Positions 54,341 to 63,919 are shown, counted from the first letter of the stretch. The stretch: 64,000 nt of DNA from Microbacterium sp. SLBN-146 (GCF_006715145.1 NZ_VFMR01000001.1:1302001-1366000), one strand, 5' to 3'. The notes: generated by a model not told the origin, from the letters alone. Numbers and translations are program-made.

Positions 54341-57300
54341 TTGTTCACCACACCGCGAAGAAGACGCCGGGACGGCGCACGGAAGCCGCTGATGGCAGCG
54401 CTCTCCGTCGCGACAGCCGGCGCACTGATGCTGGGAGCCGTCAGCCCCGCACAGGCCGTCGACGATTTCGGGCTGGGAGACCCCGTGCTCGAGCTGCTGT
54501 TCGAGGACTCGGTCGCCGACAGCAGCCCACTCGCCCACCCGACGGCACTCAAGGGCCACAACGGCAGCACGACCCTCAACCACACGTACATCGACGGCGC
54601 CAAGCCCGGAACCAAGGGCCTGAAGCTCGGCGGCAACACGTTCCTCGACCTCGGCACGGCGAGCGAGCTCGTGCCCGCAAATCTGACGCTGTCGTTCTGG
54701 TTCAACCCGACCCAATCCATGGGGTCCGGCGAACAGCTCATCTCGTGGAACAAGCGCGCCTATAACAGCGACGGATGGTACGTCTCGTCCGTCAGCGCGA
54801 CCAACCCCCTGCTCTTCTCCTTCGGTGCGGGCACCGGACTGCCGCATGAGGTGCGCGCGGCATCGACCGACCGTGCCGGATTCTTCCCCGTCGGACAGTG
54901 GACGCACATCACGGCCACCTACAACAGCACGACGAAGGAGTTCGGTCTCTACCGCAACGGTGTGAAGGTCACCACGAGCATCCAGACGGCGACCAACGCC
55001 ACGTCGACGGGTGTCATCAAGGAAGCCACGCCGGCCCTTCCGAAGACGATCGGATACAACGGTCCCAACTACAACGGCGGCTACCTGACGAGCGCGCTCG
55101 ACGACTACCGCCTCTACACGGGCACGGCCGACCTCGCCGGGATCGTGGCACTCTACGAAGACGGCGGCGGTCAGGTCGACCGCGCCGCTCTCGCCGCCGC
55201 GGCCGCCGAGACCCTCACGGTCCCGTCCGTCGCGACGTCCAACCTCGTCCTGCCGACGACGGCGTCCAACGGCTCCCGCGTCGTGTGGAGCTCCGACACC
55301 CCGGAGGTGATCGGTGAGGACGGCACCCTGGTCCGTCCCGAAGCAGGCGACGAGGACGTGACCGTGACGCTCACGGCGCGCGTGTCCTACGTCGGCGGAC
55401 CCTCGACGGAGCGCATCTTCGAGGTCGTGGTCCCCGCGGACATCAAGCCGATCGAGGACACGGGTCTCGAGGACGTCGAGCTCGTCGACGACTACCTCGT
55501 GAACGCCCAGCAGAAGGAGATCGAGTACCTCCAGAGCCTCGACCCCGAGCGCTACCTGCACTGGTTCCGTGTCACGGCGAACACCTACAAGCCGGGCACG
55601 TTCCCGATCAGCACGACGAGCTATCCCGGGTGGGAGAACGGCTCTGTGACGTGGAACTTCCGCGGTCACTCCTTCGGGCACTATATGTCAGCGCTCGCGA
55701 TGAACTACGCGAACACCGATGATGCCGAGACGAAGGCGGAGCTGCTCGCGGATCTGGAGAGCATCGTCTATGGTCTCCGTGACGTCCAGGCCAGCTACGA
55801 CGGCACGTCGCGCGCCGGCTATCTCGGACCGTTCCGTGACTCGGCGCTCGACGCGGTCGAGGGTCGTGGTACCTCCGACGACCAGGTCATCGTCCCCTAC
55901 TACAACCTCCACAAGGTGCTCGCGGGCCTCCTCGACGCCTACGAGTACGTGCCGGGACCGATCGGTGCGGCAGCACTCGATGTGGCGGAAGGCTTCGGCG
56001 AGTACATGCACGGTCGTGTCTCGACGCTGACCAATACCGCAACGCTCCTCGGAACCGAATACGGCGGCATGAACGAGGCGCTCTACGAGCTCTTCGACGT
56101 GTCGGGTGGCAACCCGCACTTCAAGGTCGCCGCTGAGGGCTTCGACGAGGTCTCGCTCTTCCAGTCGCTCGCCAACGGCCAGGACGTCCTCGCGGGGCGC
56201 CACGCCAACACGACCATCCCGAAGTTCATCGGCGCGCTGAAGCGGTACACCGTGTTCACGCAGAACCCCGAGTACTACGAGATGCTCACGGCGACCGAGA
56301 AGACGAACCTCGGGATGTACCTGACGGCAGCGCAGAACTTCTTCGACATCGTCGTCGACCATCACACGTATGTGACGGGCGCGAACAGTCAGTCGGAGCA
56401 CTTCCGTGCACCGGACACCCTGTGGCGCTATGCGACTCAGCAGGGGTCGACGGGCAATCCGCAGACAGCCGAGACGTGCAACGAGTACAACATGCTCAAG
56501 CTCGCCCGCGAGCTGTTCAAGGTGACGCAGGACGTGCGGTACATGCACTACTACGAGAACACGTTCATCAACACGATCCTGTCCTCGCAGAACCCGGACA
56601 CGGGCATGAGCATGTACTTCAACCCGATGGCGCCCGGCTACTACAAGGTCTACGGGCCGACGCCGGATCAGTCGCAGCTGTTCTGGTGCTGCGTCGGAAC
56701 GGGTATGGAGAACTTCTCCAAGCTCGCTGACACGCTGTACTTCTCGCGCGACAAGACCGTCTGGGTGAACCTGTACTTCAGCTCGACGTACGACCACACC
56801 GACAGCAACATGCGGATCACGCAGGAGGCGAACTTCCCCAACGACGACACCGTGAACATCTCGGTGGCGGCGATCACGGGTGAGTCTCTCGCCGAAGGCG
56901 CGACGCTGCGGCTGCGGGTTCCCGACTGGGTGGCCGGTGACCCCGTGCTCGTCGTCAACGGCGAGACGGTCTCGCCGCGGATCTCGGGCGGATACATCGT
57001 GCTCGACGACGTCGCCGCGGGTGACAGCATCCAGCTGACGACGCCCATGGAGGTCGTGGCCTACGACACCGCCGACAACGCGGACTTCGTGGCGTTCAAG
57101 TACGGTCCCGTCGTCCTCAGCGCCGATCTCGGCACGGAGAACATGACCGGCTGGGGCAGCGTCGGAGTGAGCGTGCGCATCGCGCTCGCGCCCTCGAACG
57201 CCGTCCAGCAGTCGATCACGGTCGCGACTCCGACGACGCAGGCGTGGTACGACAACGTCGCCGCGAACGTCGAGCGCATCGAGGACAACGCCGAGGGCGA

Positions 57301-58549
57301 GGTTCAGTTCCGGCTGAACGACACCCGCGACGGCGAAGAGCTCGTGTACACGCCGCACTACTCCCAGCACGGGAACCGGTACGGCATCTACATGAACTTC
57401 GAGGTCCCCGACTCCGCGGCATCCCAGCAGGCGATCCTCGAGGAGAAGCAGCGCCTCCGCGCGTCCGAGCGGTTCATCGACACTCTCACCACGTTCGACA
57501 ACAACAACGGTGAAGCGGCGAAGAACCTGAAGACGTCGGGCAACACGAGCGTCGGTGTGCACAACGGTCGTCAGTACCGTCACGGCAACTCGGGCGCGTG
57601 GTTCAGCTACGACATGGCGGTCGACCCGTCGGAGGCGGCCAACTACCTGGAGACGACGTACTTCTCCGGTGACAACGGCCGGAGCTTCCAGGTGTACCTC
57701 AACGACGAGCTGTTCAAGACGCAGCAGATCACGAACGCCGCCGGCAGCGGGGTGTTCTACGAGGTGCGCGACCAGATCCCCGCCAAGTACCTGGCCGCGG
57801 AGAACGTGCGGTACAAGGTCGACGCGAACGGTCAGCCCGTGCTCGACGAGAACGGCGATCGCATCCCCGTCATCACCGTGCGCTACCAGTCGACAGGGAG
57901 CTTCGTCGGAGGTGTGTTCGGCGTGTCCACGTCGCGCCCCGCCGAGTACAGCACCGCGTCGACGCTCTCCGCACTCTCGGTGGAAGGCGGCACGCTCGCG
58001 CCCGAGTTCGATCGGGACACGACGTCGTACGTCGTCAGCGTTCCGGCCGGGAGCACGTCGGTGTCGTTCCGTGCGACGCCGAACGTTCCCAGCGGCCTCG
58101 TGAAGTTCGGCGACATCCTCGTCGACGACACGCAGCCACGGACGGTCGAGCTCGAGCCCGGTGTCGAGAAGACCCTGACGATCAACTCGATCGCACAGGA
58201 TCACGTCACCACGACGGCCTACACCGTCGTGGTGCGCGAGGAGGTCGCCGCGGCGCTCGATGTCGAAACGACCGTCTCGAAGCGCTGCATCGCCGGAAAG
58301 CTGATCCTGACGGTCCACGTGACCAACGTCAACGACGTGCCCGTCCGGGTCGCGCTCGGCTCGGCGTTCGGTGACAAGACCTGGGCGCAGCTCGCGCCGG
58401 GGAAGAGCGCGGCGCAAGCGTTCACCACGCGCCAGGCGTCGATCGCCGCGGGCAGCATGACGATCGATCTCTCGGGTTCGATCGGCGGCGAGGAGGTGAC
58501 GAGCAGCCACACCGTCGAGTACTCGGCGATGAGCTGCCTGGCCAGCTGA
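54341..58549 (+). CDS. Secreted GH127 beta-L-arabinofuranosidase, multidomain
   Basis: The 1402-residue protein starts at a TTG behind an ideal GAGGAGG ribosome site and has a signal peptide (cleavage near AQAVDD). Domains: LamG/concanavalin-like (about 45-270), Ig-like (275-365), GH127 catalytic (380-1010), a beta-sandwich (1045-1190), a cadherin-like beta-sandwich (1205-1300) and a Cys-pair C-terminal domain (1306-1402). The GH127 zinc and nucleophile residues are present: Glu711, Cys713, Cys783 and Cys784 (matching Glu338, Cys340, Cys417 and Cys418 of HypBA1). Family enzymes release beta-L-arabinofuranose from hydroxyproline-linked plant glycoproteins. The C-terminal domain matches the one in the 24-kb protein. 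No sorting signal is seen. Confidence 0.9.
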   Translation: MFTTPRRRRRDGARKPLMAALSVATAGALMLGAVSPAQAVDDFGLGDPVLELLFEDSVADSSPLAHPTALKGHNGSTTLNHTYIDGAKPGTKGLKLGGNTFLDLGTASELVPANLTLSFWFNPTQSMGSGEQLISWNKRAYNSDGWYVSSVSATNPLLFSFGAGTGLPHEVRAASTDRAGFFPVGQWTHITATYNSTTKEFGLYRNGVKVTTSIQTATNATSTGVIKEATPALPKTIGYNGPNYNGGYLTSALDDYRLYTGTADLAGIVALYEDGGGQVDRAALAAAAAETLTVPSVATSNLVLPTTASNGSRVVWSSDTPEVIGEDGTLVRPEAGDEDVTVTLTARVSYVGGPSTERIFEVVVPADIKPIEDTGLEDVELVDDYLVNAQQKEIEYLQSLDPERYLHWFRVTANTYKPGTFPISTTSYPGWENGSVTWNFRGHSFGHYMSALAMNYANTDDAETKAELLADLESIVYGLRDVQASYDGTSRAGYLGPFRDSALDAVEGRGTSDDQVIVPYYNLHKVLAGLLDAYEYVPGPIGAAALDVAEGFGEYMHGRVSTLTNTATLLGTEYGGMNEALYELFDVSGGNPHFKVAAEGFDEVSLFQSLANGQDVLAGRHANTTIPKFIGALKRYTVFTQNPEYYEMLTATEKTNLGMYLTAAQNFFDIVVDHHTYVTGANSQSEHFRAPDTLWRYATQQGSTGNPQTAETCNEYNMLKLARELFKVTQDVRYMHYYENTFINTILSSQNPDTGMSMYFNPMAPGYYKVYGPTPDQSQLFWCCVGTGMENFSKLADTLYFSRDKTVWVNLYFSSTYDHTDSNMRITQEANFPNDDTVNISVAAITGESLAEGATLRLRVPDWVAGDPVLVVNGETVSPRISGGYIVLDDVAAGDSIQLTTPMEVVAYDTADNADFVAFKYGPVVLSADLGTENMTGWGSVGVSVRIALAPSNAVQQSITVATPTTQAWYDNVAANVERIEDNAEGEVQFRLNDTRDGEELVYTPHYSQHGNRYGIYMNFEVPDSAASQQAILEEKQRLRASERFIDTLTTFDNNNGEAAKNLKTSGNTSVGVHNGRQYRHGNSGAWFSYDMAVDPSEAANYLETTYFSGDNGRSFQVYLNDELFKTQQITNAAGSGVFYEVRDQIPAKYLAAENVRYKVDANGQPVLDENGDRIPVITVRYQSTGSFVGGVFGVSTSRPAEYSTASTLSALSVEGGTLAPEFDRDTTSYVVSVPAGSTSVSFRATPNVPSGLVKFGDILVDDTQPRTVELEPGVEKTLTINSIAQDHVTTTAYTVVVREEVAAALDVETTVSKRCIAGKLILTVHVTNVNDVPVRVALGSAFGDKTWAQLAPGKSAAQAFTTRQASIAAGSMTIDLSGSIGGEEVTSSHTVEYSAMSCLAS

Positions 58550-58553
58550 CAAT

Positions 58554-58591
58554 GGGGTGGGATGCCGGTGACTCCACCGGCATCCCACCCC
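58554..58591 (+). terminator. Strong terminator hairpin
   Basis: GGGGTGGGATGCCGGTG (58554-58570), loop ACTC and CACCGGCATCCCACCCC (58575-58591) form a perfect 17-bp stem, 4 nt after the GH127 stop codon, followed by a pyrimidine-rich run. Confidence 0.85.
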
Positions 58592-58627
58592 TTCCCTTCT
58601 CCGCACCCGAGCGACCCGAGAGATCCC

Positions 58628-59704
58628 GTGGCACAACGACGTCAGACGAAGTTGAGACCGCGCTCGCCGATTCCCGGCGGCACGAGCTCCACACTCCCCG
58701 CCCCGCCCCGTCGTCCCGCGCAGTCGCTGCGCGCGGGTCGGGTGGTGGCGGGTGTCGCGTCGGTGCTCGTGCTCATCGGCATCGTGCTGCTGACGCAGCA
58801 GTTCTTCCGCGATCCGCTGCCGTCCCGATTGCAGGACGGCCTGACGCTCGCGGTCAGCGTGCTCATCGAGTCGTTGCCGTTCGTCATCCTCGGCATCCTG
58901 CTCTCCGTCGTGATCCAGGTGTGGGTCCCGCCCACCGTCATCGAGCGGATGCTCCCGAAACGCGCCTGGGCGCGGCGTGCCGTGCTCTCGCTCCTCGGGA
59001 TGCTCATCCCCGTCTGCGAGTGCGGCAACGTCCCGTTCGCGCGCGGCCTCATGATGCGCGGACTCAGCGTGCCCGACACCCTCACCTTCCTCATCGCCGC
59101 GCCGATCGTCAATCCGATCGTCATCCTCACGACGCACCAGGCGTTCGGCTGGGACGACGGCATCCTCGTCGCGCGTCTTGTCGGTGGATACCTCATCGCG
59201 AACCTCATCGGGTGGCTCTACAGCCGCCACCCCGACCCCGCGTCGCTCCTCACCCCCCGCTTCCGCGAAGCATGCGACGCCGTCGATGCTGACTCTCGTG
59301 AGACCCGCGCCTATCGGTCGGTTCGCCAGATGGTCGTCGAACTGCGGGCCATCATGCCGGCCCTCGTGATCGGTTCCGCCATCGCCGGCGCCGTCCAGGT
59401 GCTCATCCCGCGAGATGTGCTCCTCGCGATCGGAAGCGATCCGATCCTCTCGATCTTCGCGATGATCGCCCTCGCGCTCGTCGTGGCGATCTGCTCCAAC
59501 GTCGACGCGTTCTTCGCGCTGTCCTTCGCTTCCGCCTTCACACCGGGCTCGATCGTCGCGTTCCTCCTCGTCGGTCCCCTCATCGACGTGAAGATGCTCG
59601 CGCTCATGCGCACGACGTTCCGCGGGCGGGTGCTCCTCGGCATCGTCGCCGTCGTCATCCCCGCGGCGTTCGTGATCGGGACGGCGGTGAACCTCTTTGC
59701 GTGA
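58628..59704 (+). CDS. DUF318 (COG0701) permease
   Basis: The 358-residue protein has about eight membrane helices in two halves. The conserved signature PVCECGNVPFARGLMMRG and the second-half NVDAFFALSFA match the DUF318/COG0701 permease family, some members of which export arsenicals. An ATG at 58562 would lie inside the upstream terminator, so GTG 58628 is preferred. Its stop overlaps the start of the TIGR03943 gene, its usual partner. The pair is a known two-component permease complex of unsettled substrate. Confidence 0.8.
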   Translation: MAQRRQTKLRPRSPIPGGTSSTLPAPPRRPAQSLRAGRVVAGVASVLVLIGIVLLTQQFFRDPLPSRLQDGLTLAVSVLIESLPFVILGILLSVVIQVWVPPTVIERMLPKRAWARRAVLSLLGMLIPVCECGNVPFARGLMMRGLSVPDTLTFLIAAPIVNPIVILTTHQAFGWDDGILVARLVGGYLIANLIGWLYSRHPDPASLLTPRFREACDAVDADSRETRAYRSVRQMVVELRAIMPALVIGSAIAGAVQVLIPRDVLLAIGSDPILSIFAMIALALVVAICSNVDAFFALSFASAFTPGSIVAFLLVGPLIDVKMLALMRTTFRGRVLLGIVAVVIPAAFVIGTAVNLFA

Positions 59705-60467
59705 TCTCTGGGAGCGCTGGCTCGGGGTCGGCATCGCCGGTGCCCTGGCCGTCCTCACGCTCGTCCTCGCGCTGACGGGCCAACTCGACCTCTACATCAA
59801 CCCCGCCAACGCGTGGTTCGCCGTCGCGATGTCGGTGATCGCGCTCGTCGTCGTGGCGGCCTCCTTCGGCATCCGACGCGGTGCGGAGCGTGCGCACGAC
59901 CACGACCACGACCATGAAACCGATCACGAGGATGCCGGGGCGGTGAGCACTCGTCGGAACGGCGTGGGCCTCGTGACGGCCGCCGGCGGCGTGCTGGCGT
60001 CGCTCGTGACCGTCGCCGCGCTCGTCGTGCATCCGAACGTCCTGTCCGTCGATCTCGCCATCGCGCGGACCTCGACCTCCCCGACGCTCTTCGGAGGGGA
60101 GGAGGTCGTCTTGCTCGCCCAGTCCGGAGATACCGCGAACTTCGGCGTGCCCGACTGGTCGACCGTCTTCGCGACCGCGACGGCCCCCGAGCAGTTCGTC
60201 GGCGACGCCGTCGACCTGACCGGTTTCATCGCGCCCAACCCCGACGATCCCGACGCCTTCCTCCTCACGAGGCTCGTCATCACCCACTGCGTGATCGACG
60301 CGCAACCGGCGACGCTGCCCGTCGTCGAGGCCGGATGGGCGGGCGACCACGAGGTGGGGCAGTGGGTCGAGGTCGAAGGGACGGTGGCATCCGACGGTGG
60401 TCGCCTCGTCGTCCGTCCGACGGCCGTCACGCCGGTCGACGTGCCGGAGGATCCGTATGAGTACTGA
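59697..60467 (+). CDS. TIGR03943 family protein, partner of the DUF318 permease
   Basis: The 256-residue protein begins at a TTG overlapping the permease stop. It has two N-terminal membrane helices separated by a His/Asp-rich stretch (HDHDHDHETDHED), a third helix and an extracytoplasmic domain with FGVPDWSTVFATA and LTRLVITHCVIDAQP, as in TIGR03943 proteins. The His-rich stretch could bind a metal such as zinc. The gene overlaps the next gene by 11 nt. The complex may handle a metal or metalloid; the sequence does not show which. Confidence 0.8.
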   Translation: MRDLWERWLGVGIAGALAVLTLVLALTGQLDLYINPANAWFAVAMSVIALVVVAASFGIRRGAERAHDHDHDHETDHEDAGAVSTRRNGVGLVTAAGGVLASLVTVAALVVHPNVLSVDLAIARTSTSPTLFGGEEVVLLAQSGDTANFGVPDWSTVFATATAPEQFVGDAVDLTGFIAPNPDDPDAFLLTRLVITHCVIDAQPATLPVVEAGWAGDHEVGQWVEVEGTVASDGGRLVVRPTAVTPVDVPEDPYEY

Positions 60468-61848
60468 GTCCTCCGTCCGCCGTCGGTGGTCATTCCTCGC
60501 CGTCTTCGTCGCCTCCGTCGGCGCCCTCCTGCTCGTCGCCGTCCTGGGGGCAGGAGCGAGTGTGGCACAGGGGCCGCGCGTCACGGCTGTGCTCGCCGAC
60601 CCCGTCGCCGCGGCAGGCACGAGCGGTTCGCGGGTCATCTTCACCGCGAATCAGCCGCTCGCCGCGGTGGACGCGGAACAGGTCACCGTGGATCCGATCG
60701 TCCCCTTCACCGTCGACACGTCGGGCCGGAGCGTCGGCGTGCGCTTCAGCGAGCCGCTCGCAGACGGATCGCGCTACACGATCACGATCGACGGCGTCTC
60801 CGGACTGTCCGGCACCGCCACGTCGCGGTTCGAAACCGTCGTGGACACGCCTCCCGTCGAGGTCTACATGCTCGAACGCTCCGACTCGGAAGACGATCGC
60901 ATCTACCGTGCGGGCTTCGAGGACGACGAGCGGGTCACGGTCTTCGAGCATCCTCGCATCGAGGACTTCCGGCAGTCGCCGCGGGGGCTCGTGGTGTCGA
61001 CGACCAACGACCAGGGTGACTCCGATCTCTTCATCGTCCCGGTCGACGGTCGCGAAGCGGTGGAGGTGAAGCTGCCGGGCGTCGGGCGGCTGTCGCGTCT
61101 GCAACTGTCGGATTCGGGAGATCGCATCGCCTACACCTGGACCGATCCCGCGATCGAAGGTCTGCCGGCACGTGACTCCGTGGTCTACCTCTCCTCCACG
61201 GCCAGCCCGGAAGCTACACCGTCGCGGCTCGATCTCGGCGGCGCCGATCCCCGCATCGACGACTTCCGGTTCGTCCAGGGAACGCGCTCCCTCCTCCTCA
61301 TCACGCGGGGCAAAGACCTCCTCCTCGCCGACACGGTGACCGGCGGAGAGCCCACGCGCCTCGGGCAGGCGACGCTGATCGACGAGGTCGCCCGCGACGA
61401 GCCGATCGCGGTCGTGCGCACGGAGGAGGGTCCCGAGGAGGTCGACCTCCGGACCGGTGACCGAACGCCTCTCGCCGTCGATCACCCCGAGTACGGCAGG
61501 CCGTTCGCCGCCGAGAAGGTCGTCGGTCGTGGCATCCTCTCGACCTATCTCGCGATCGACGAGGGAGGCAGCCTCTCGCGTCAGACACTCGTGCTGGCGA
61601 ACGGTTCCGGTTCGGAGAGGCTCGTCGCGGACGTGCCCGTGTCGGATGCCGTGATCCAGGTCTGCGCAGCACCGAGCGGACGCTTCGTGGCCGTCACCGT
61701 CGCGCCGGACATCGCGACGAACACGGTCGACGACGCTGTTCTGGCGATGCCCCGCGAGATGGTGACGCGGGTCATCCCGCTCGAGGACGGCGATCCCCGC
61801 GAACTCCCCGGCTTCGCGATCTCCTGGTGTCGGGGCCCCGCCTCCTAG
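60457..61848 (+). CDS. Membrane-anchored beta-propeller-like protein
   Basis: The 463-residue protein starts at 60457 behind GGAGG, overlapping the preceding gene. It has one N-terminal membrane helix (WSFLAVFVASVGALLLVAVLG), a beta-rich domain (about 45-120, perhaps Ig-like) and then repeated strands such as DRIAYTWTDP, RSLLLITRGKDLLLADT and RFVAVTVAPD that suggest a WD40/TolB-type propeller facing outside. I do not recognise a specific family. It is coupled to the DUF318/TIGR03943 permease pair and could be a third subunit. A REP-like repeat follows 6 nt later. Confidence 0.7.
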   Translation: MSTESSVRRRWSFLAVFVASVGALLLVAVLGAGASVAQGPRVTAVLADPVAAAGTSGSRVIFTANQPLAAVDAEQVTVDPIVPFTVDTSGRSVGVRFSEPLADGSRYTITIDGVSGLSGTATSRFETVVDTPPVEVYMLERSDSEDDRIYRAGFEDDERVTVFEHPRIEDFRQSPRGLVVSTTNDQGDSDLFIVPVDGREAVEVKLPGVGRLSRLQLSDSGDRIAYTWTDPAIEGLPARDSVVYLSSTASPEATPSRLDLGGADPRIDDFRFVQGTRSLLLITRGKDLLLADTVTGGEPTRLGQATLIDEVARDEPIAVVRTEEGPEEVDLRTGDRTPLAVDHPEYGRPFAAEKVVGRGILSTYLAIDEGGSLSRQTLVLANGSGSERLVADVPVSDAVIQVCAAPSGRFVAVTVAPDIATNTVDDAVLAMPREMVTRVIPLEDGDPRELPGFAISWCRGPAS

Positions 61849-61853
61849 CATCC

Positions 61854-61936
61854 GTCGACACCCCGGTCACTCGCCGACCGACCCCGTTATTGCGCGCACA
61901 TAACGGGGTGAGTCGGCGAGAACCCGGTGAGTCGAC
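61854..61936. repeat. REP-like 83-bp palindromic repeat, copy 2
   Basis: This is the most symmetric copy: GTCGAC at both ends, CTCGCCGAC/GTCGGCGAG arms and a central ACCCCGTTAT/ATAACGGGGT hairpin around TGCGCGC. It starts 6 nt after the propeller gene stop. Confidence 0.8.
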
Positions 61937-62003
61937 GGGAAGAGGCTCGGCGGGGACCTGACGTCGCGGGACCCGGCGGGGGCGTGGCGCTATCCTCGGG
62001 TCA

Positions 62004-62504
62004 ATGGAAGACGACGAGGTCTACGCGCAGAACGCGATCCGCTGGGCGATGACGCACCTCGGATCGACGGCCTACGCGACACGGTGCCTCGCTTTCGTCG
62101 AGGACGCCATCGAACGGTCGAACGAACTCGAGATGTTCGGTGGCGACGACGCCGCCGAATCCGCCCGGATCTACGGTGCCGCGGCCAACTCGGGCACCCC
62201 GCCCGTCGGCGCACTGGTCTTCTACGACAGTGTCGGCGACATGCTCGGAGAGCGGCGGAATTGGGGGCACGTGGGGCTCAGCCTCGGTGATGGCCGCGTC
62301 ATCCACGCGTGGGACCGCGTTCGCATCGACGATCACATCGCGCTCGCGTCGATCACCCCCGCTCCCGGATGGGAACCCCTTGCTCCGGCGGGCTGGACTC
62401 CGCTTCATCGAGCCCTCGAAGATCGCGTGCCCAAGGTCTATCCTCCCGACCAGGATGCCGCAGCGACCGCCCGGGCGATGCAGGCACAGCGCTTCCGCGC
62501 CTGA
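62004..62504 (+). CDS. NlpC/P60-like (CHAP-type) hydrolase
   Basis: The 166-residue protein has a cysteine peptidase core: nucleophile Cys28 in TRCLAFVEDA and His89 in NWGHVGLSLGDGR, with a typical helical N-terminus. NlpC/P60 and CHAP enzymes cut peptidoglycan peptides. No signal peptide is visible, which is odd for a wall enzyme and suggests an intracellular target, an unusual export route or another amidase role. TATCCT lies 7 nt before the ATG, so the mRNA may be leaderless. It is flanked on both sides by REP-like repeats. Confidence 0.75.
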   Translation: MEDDEVYAQNAIRWAMTHLGSTAYATRCLAFVEDAIERSNELEMFGGDDAAESARIYGAAANSGTPPVGALVFYDSVGDMLGERRNWGHVGLSLGDGRVIHAWDRVRIDDHIALASITPAPGWEPLAPAGWTPLHRALEDRVPKVYPPDQDAAATARAMQAQRFRA

Positions 62505-62525
62505 TCCCCCGCCCGCGCTGCTCTC

Positions 62526-62608
62526 GCCGACACTCCGGCTTCTCGGCGAGCGACCCCGTTGTTGCGCGCAATCGACGGGGTGACTCGGCGAGAACCCGGG
62601 GAGTCGGC
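62526..62608. repeat. REP-like 83-bp palindromic repeat, copy 3
   Basis: This diverged copy keeps the central ACCCCGTTGTTGCGCGC region and the TCGGCGAGAACCCGG arm, but the outer arms have changed (GCCGAC and GTCGGC). It starts 21 nt after the NlpC/P60-like gene. No gene is visible in the 242-bp gap 62505-62746. Confidence 0.7.
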
Positions 62609-62746
62609 GAATGGGGACGCGGGCGGCAGGGGTCAGCCTGCGCGGCAGTCCGCACGGGACGGGACCAAGGGCCCGGAGCCGGCGCGTCGGCGCGCGCACA
62701 GTGGAAGCAGTCCCGCCGTGCACGTCGACGAGAGAAGGGCCACGCG

Positions 62747-63919
62747 ATGAGCGCACTGCCGCATGTTCACCGTTCCCTGGCGGTGATCCTCGCAACCGGC
62801 ATCCTCACGCTGGGTGCTGGCTCGGCCGCGTTCGCCGCGACTGAAGTCCCCCATGCCGACGTCACCGCCACGGTGCAGGACGGTGAGGGCCCGCAGTTCT
62901 ATACGGGTGCCTTCGTCGACGTATCGGGGGATGTCGACGGCGACGTCTACGCTGCCGGGCAGAGCGTCACCGTCAGCGGAGACGTGACGGGCGATGTCAT
63001 CGCGGCGGCCCAGACGATCACCATCACCGGGACGGTCGAGGGGAACGTCCGTCTCGCGGCGCAGGATGTCACGATCACGGGAGACATCTCTCGAAGCGGG
63101 ACGATCTTCGCCGCGACCGTGACGGTCGGCGACGCGGGTTCGATCGAGAGCGACCTCGTCGCAGCCGCCGGCAGGATCCGCATCGCGGGAGACATCGGGC
63201 GCGACATGTTCGTCAGCGTGGACCGTCTGTCCATCGACGGGACCGTCGGGGGAGACCTGACGTACACGAGCGACAACGACGCTCGCATCGCCGACGGAGC
63301 CGTGGATGGCACGGTGGAGCGGATCGAGCCGCCCCAGGCTCCCCGCACCGAAGTGTCGCCCGCGGCCGTCTTCGTCGGCTGGCTGCTCGGAGCGATCTAC
63401 GCGCTCGTCGCGCTCAGCCTCCTCACCCTGTTCGCCGGGCTGCTTTTCCCGCGCTGGTTGGACCGTGTGACCGACCACCTCGTCCCCTCGCCGTGGAAGG
63501 CGCTCCTCGTCGGGTTCATCGCGGCGATCGCCGTGCCCCCGGCGCTGTTCGTCCTGGGCATCACGATCGTCGGCGCGCCCCTGGCGCTCGCGGGTGTCGT
63601 CGTCTGGACCGTCATGGTCCTCGCGACCTTCGTGTTCAGCGCGCACTATCTCGGGCGCCTCGTCCTCCGCGGCACGCAGCACCCGGTCGTCAGGTCGCTC
63701 GTCGGGGGAGTCATCCTCATCGTCGCCCTGCAGATCCCGTGGCTGAACATCCTCGTCTGGCTCGCGATGGTGTTCTTCGGGCTCGGTGCGCAACTCCTCG
63801 AGATCCACCGCCTGCGCCCCTGGCGCGTCTCCAGGGCGGTAGAGCCGAGGCCGCGGACCGAGGATGCCGCATCCCCGCCAGCAACGGAAAGCGCGGCGCC
63901 CGCGTCGGCGACGTCGTGA
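62747..63919 (+). CDS. Secreted bactofilin-like domain membrane protein
   Basis: The 390-residue protein has a signal peptide (cleavage near AAFAATEV). A beta-helical region (about 45-190) is built from repeats of the form DVSGDVDGDVYAAGQSVTVSG and DVTGDVIAAAQ, as in polymer-forming bactofilin-like domains. Four membrane helices follow (for example FVGWLLGAIYALVALSLLTLF) and a Pro/Ala-rich tail. Such proteins may form cell-surface or periplasmic filaments; function is unknown. The ATG at 62747 follows AGAAGGG. Confidence 0.75.
   Translation: MSALPHVHRSLAVILATGILTLGAGSAAFAATEVPHADVTATVQDGEGPQFYTGAFVDVSGDVDGDVYAAGQSVTVSGDVTGDVIAAAQTITITGTVEGNVRLAAQDVTITGDISRSGTIFAATVTVGDAGSIESDLVAAAGRIRIAGDIGRDMFVSVDRLSIDGTVGGDLTYTSDNDARIADGAVDGTVERIEPPQAPRTEVSPAAVFVGWLLGAIYALVALSLLTLFAGLLFPRWLDRVTDHLVPSPWKALLVGFIAAIAVPPALFVLGITIVGAPLALAGVVVWTVMVLATFVFSAHYLGRLVLRGTQHPVVRSLVGGVILIVALQIPWLNILVWLAMVFFGLGAQLLEIHRLRPWRVSRAVEPRPRTEDAASPPATESAAPASATS

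Noticed and set aside
55688..59758. Reverse-strand open frame of 1,356 codons
   Set aside because: Antisense to the GH127 gene and the DUF318 permease; composition is a typical high-GC shadow.
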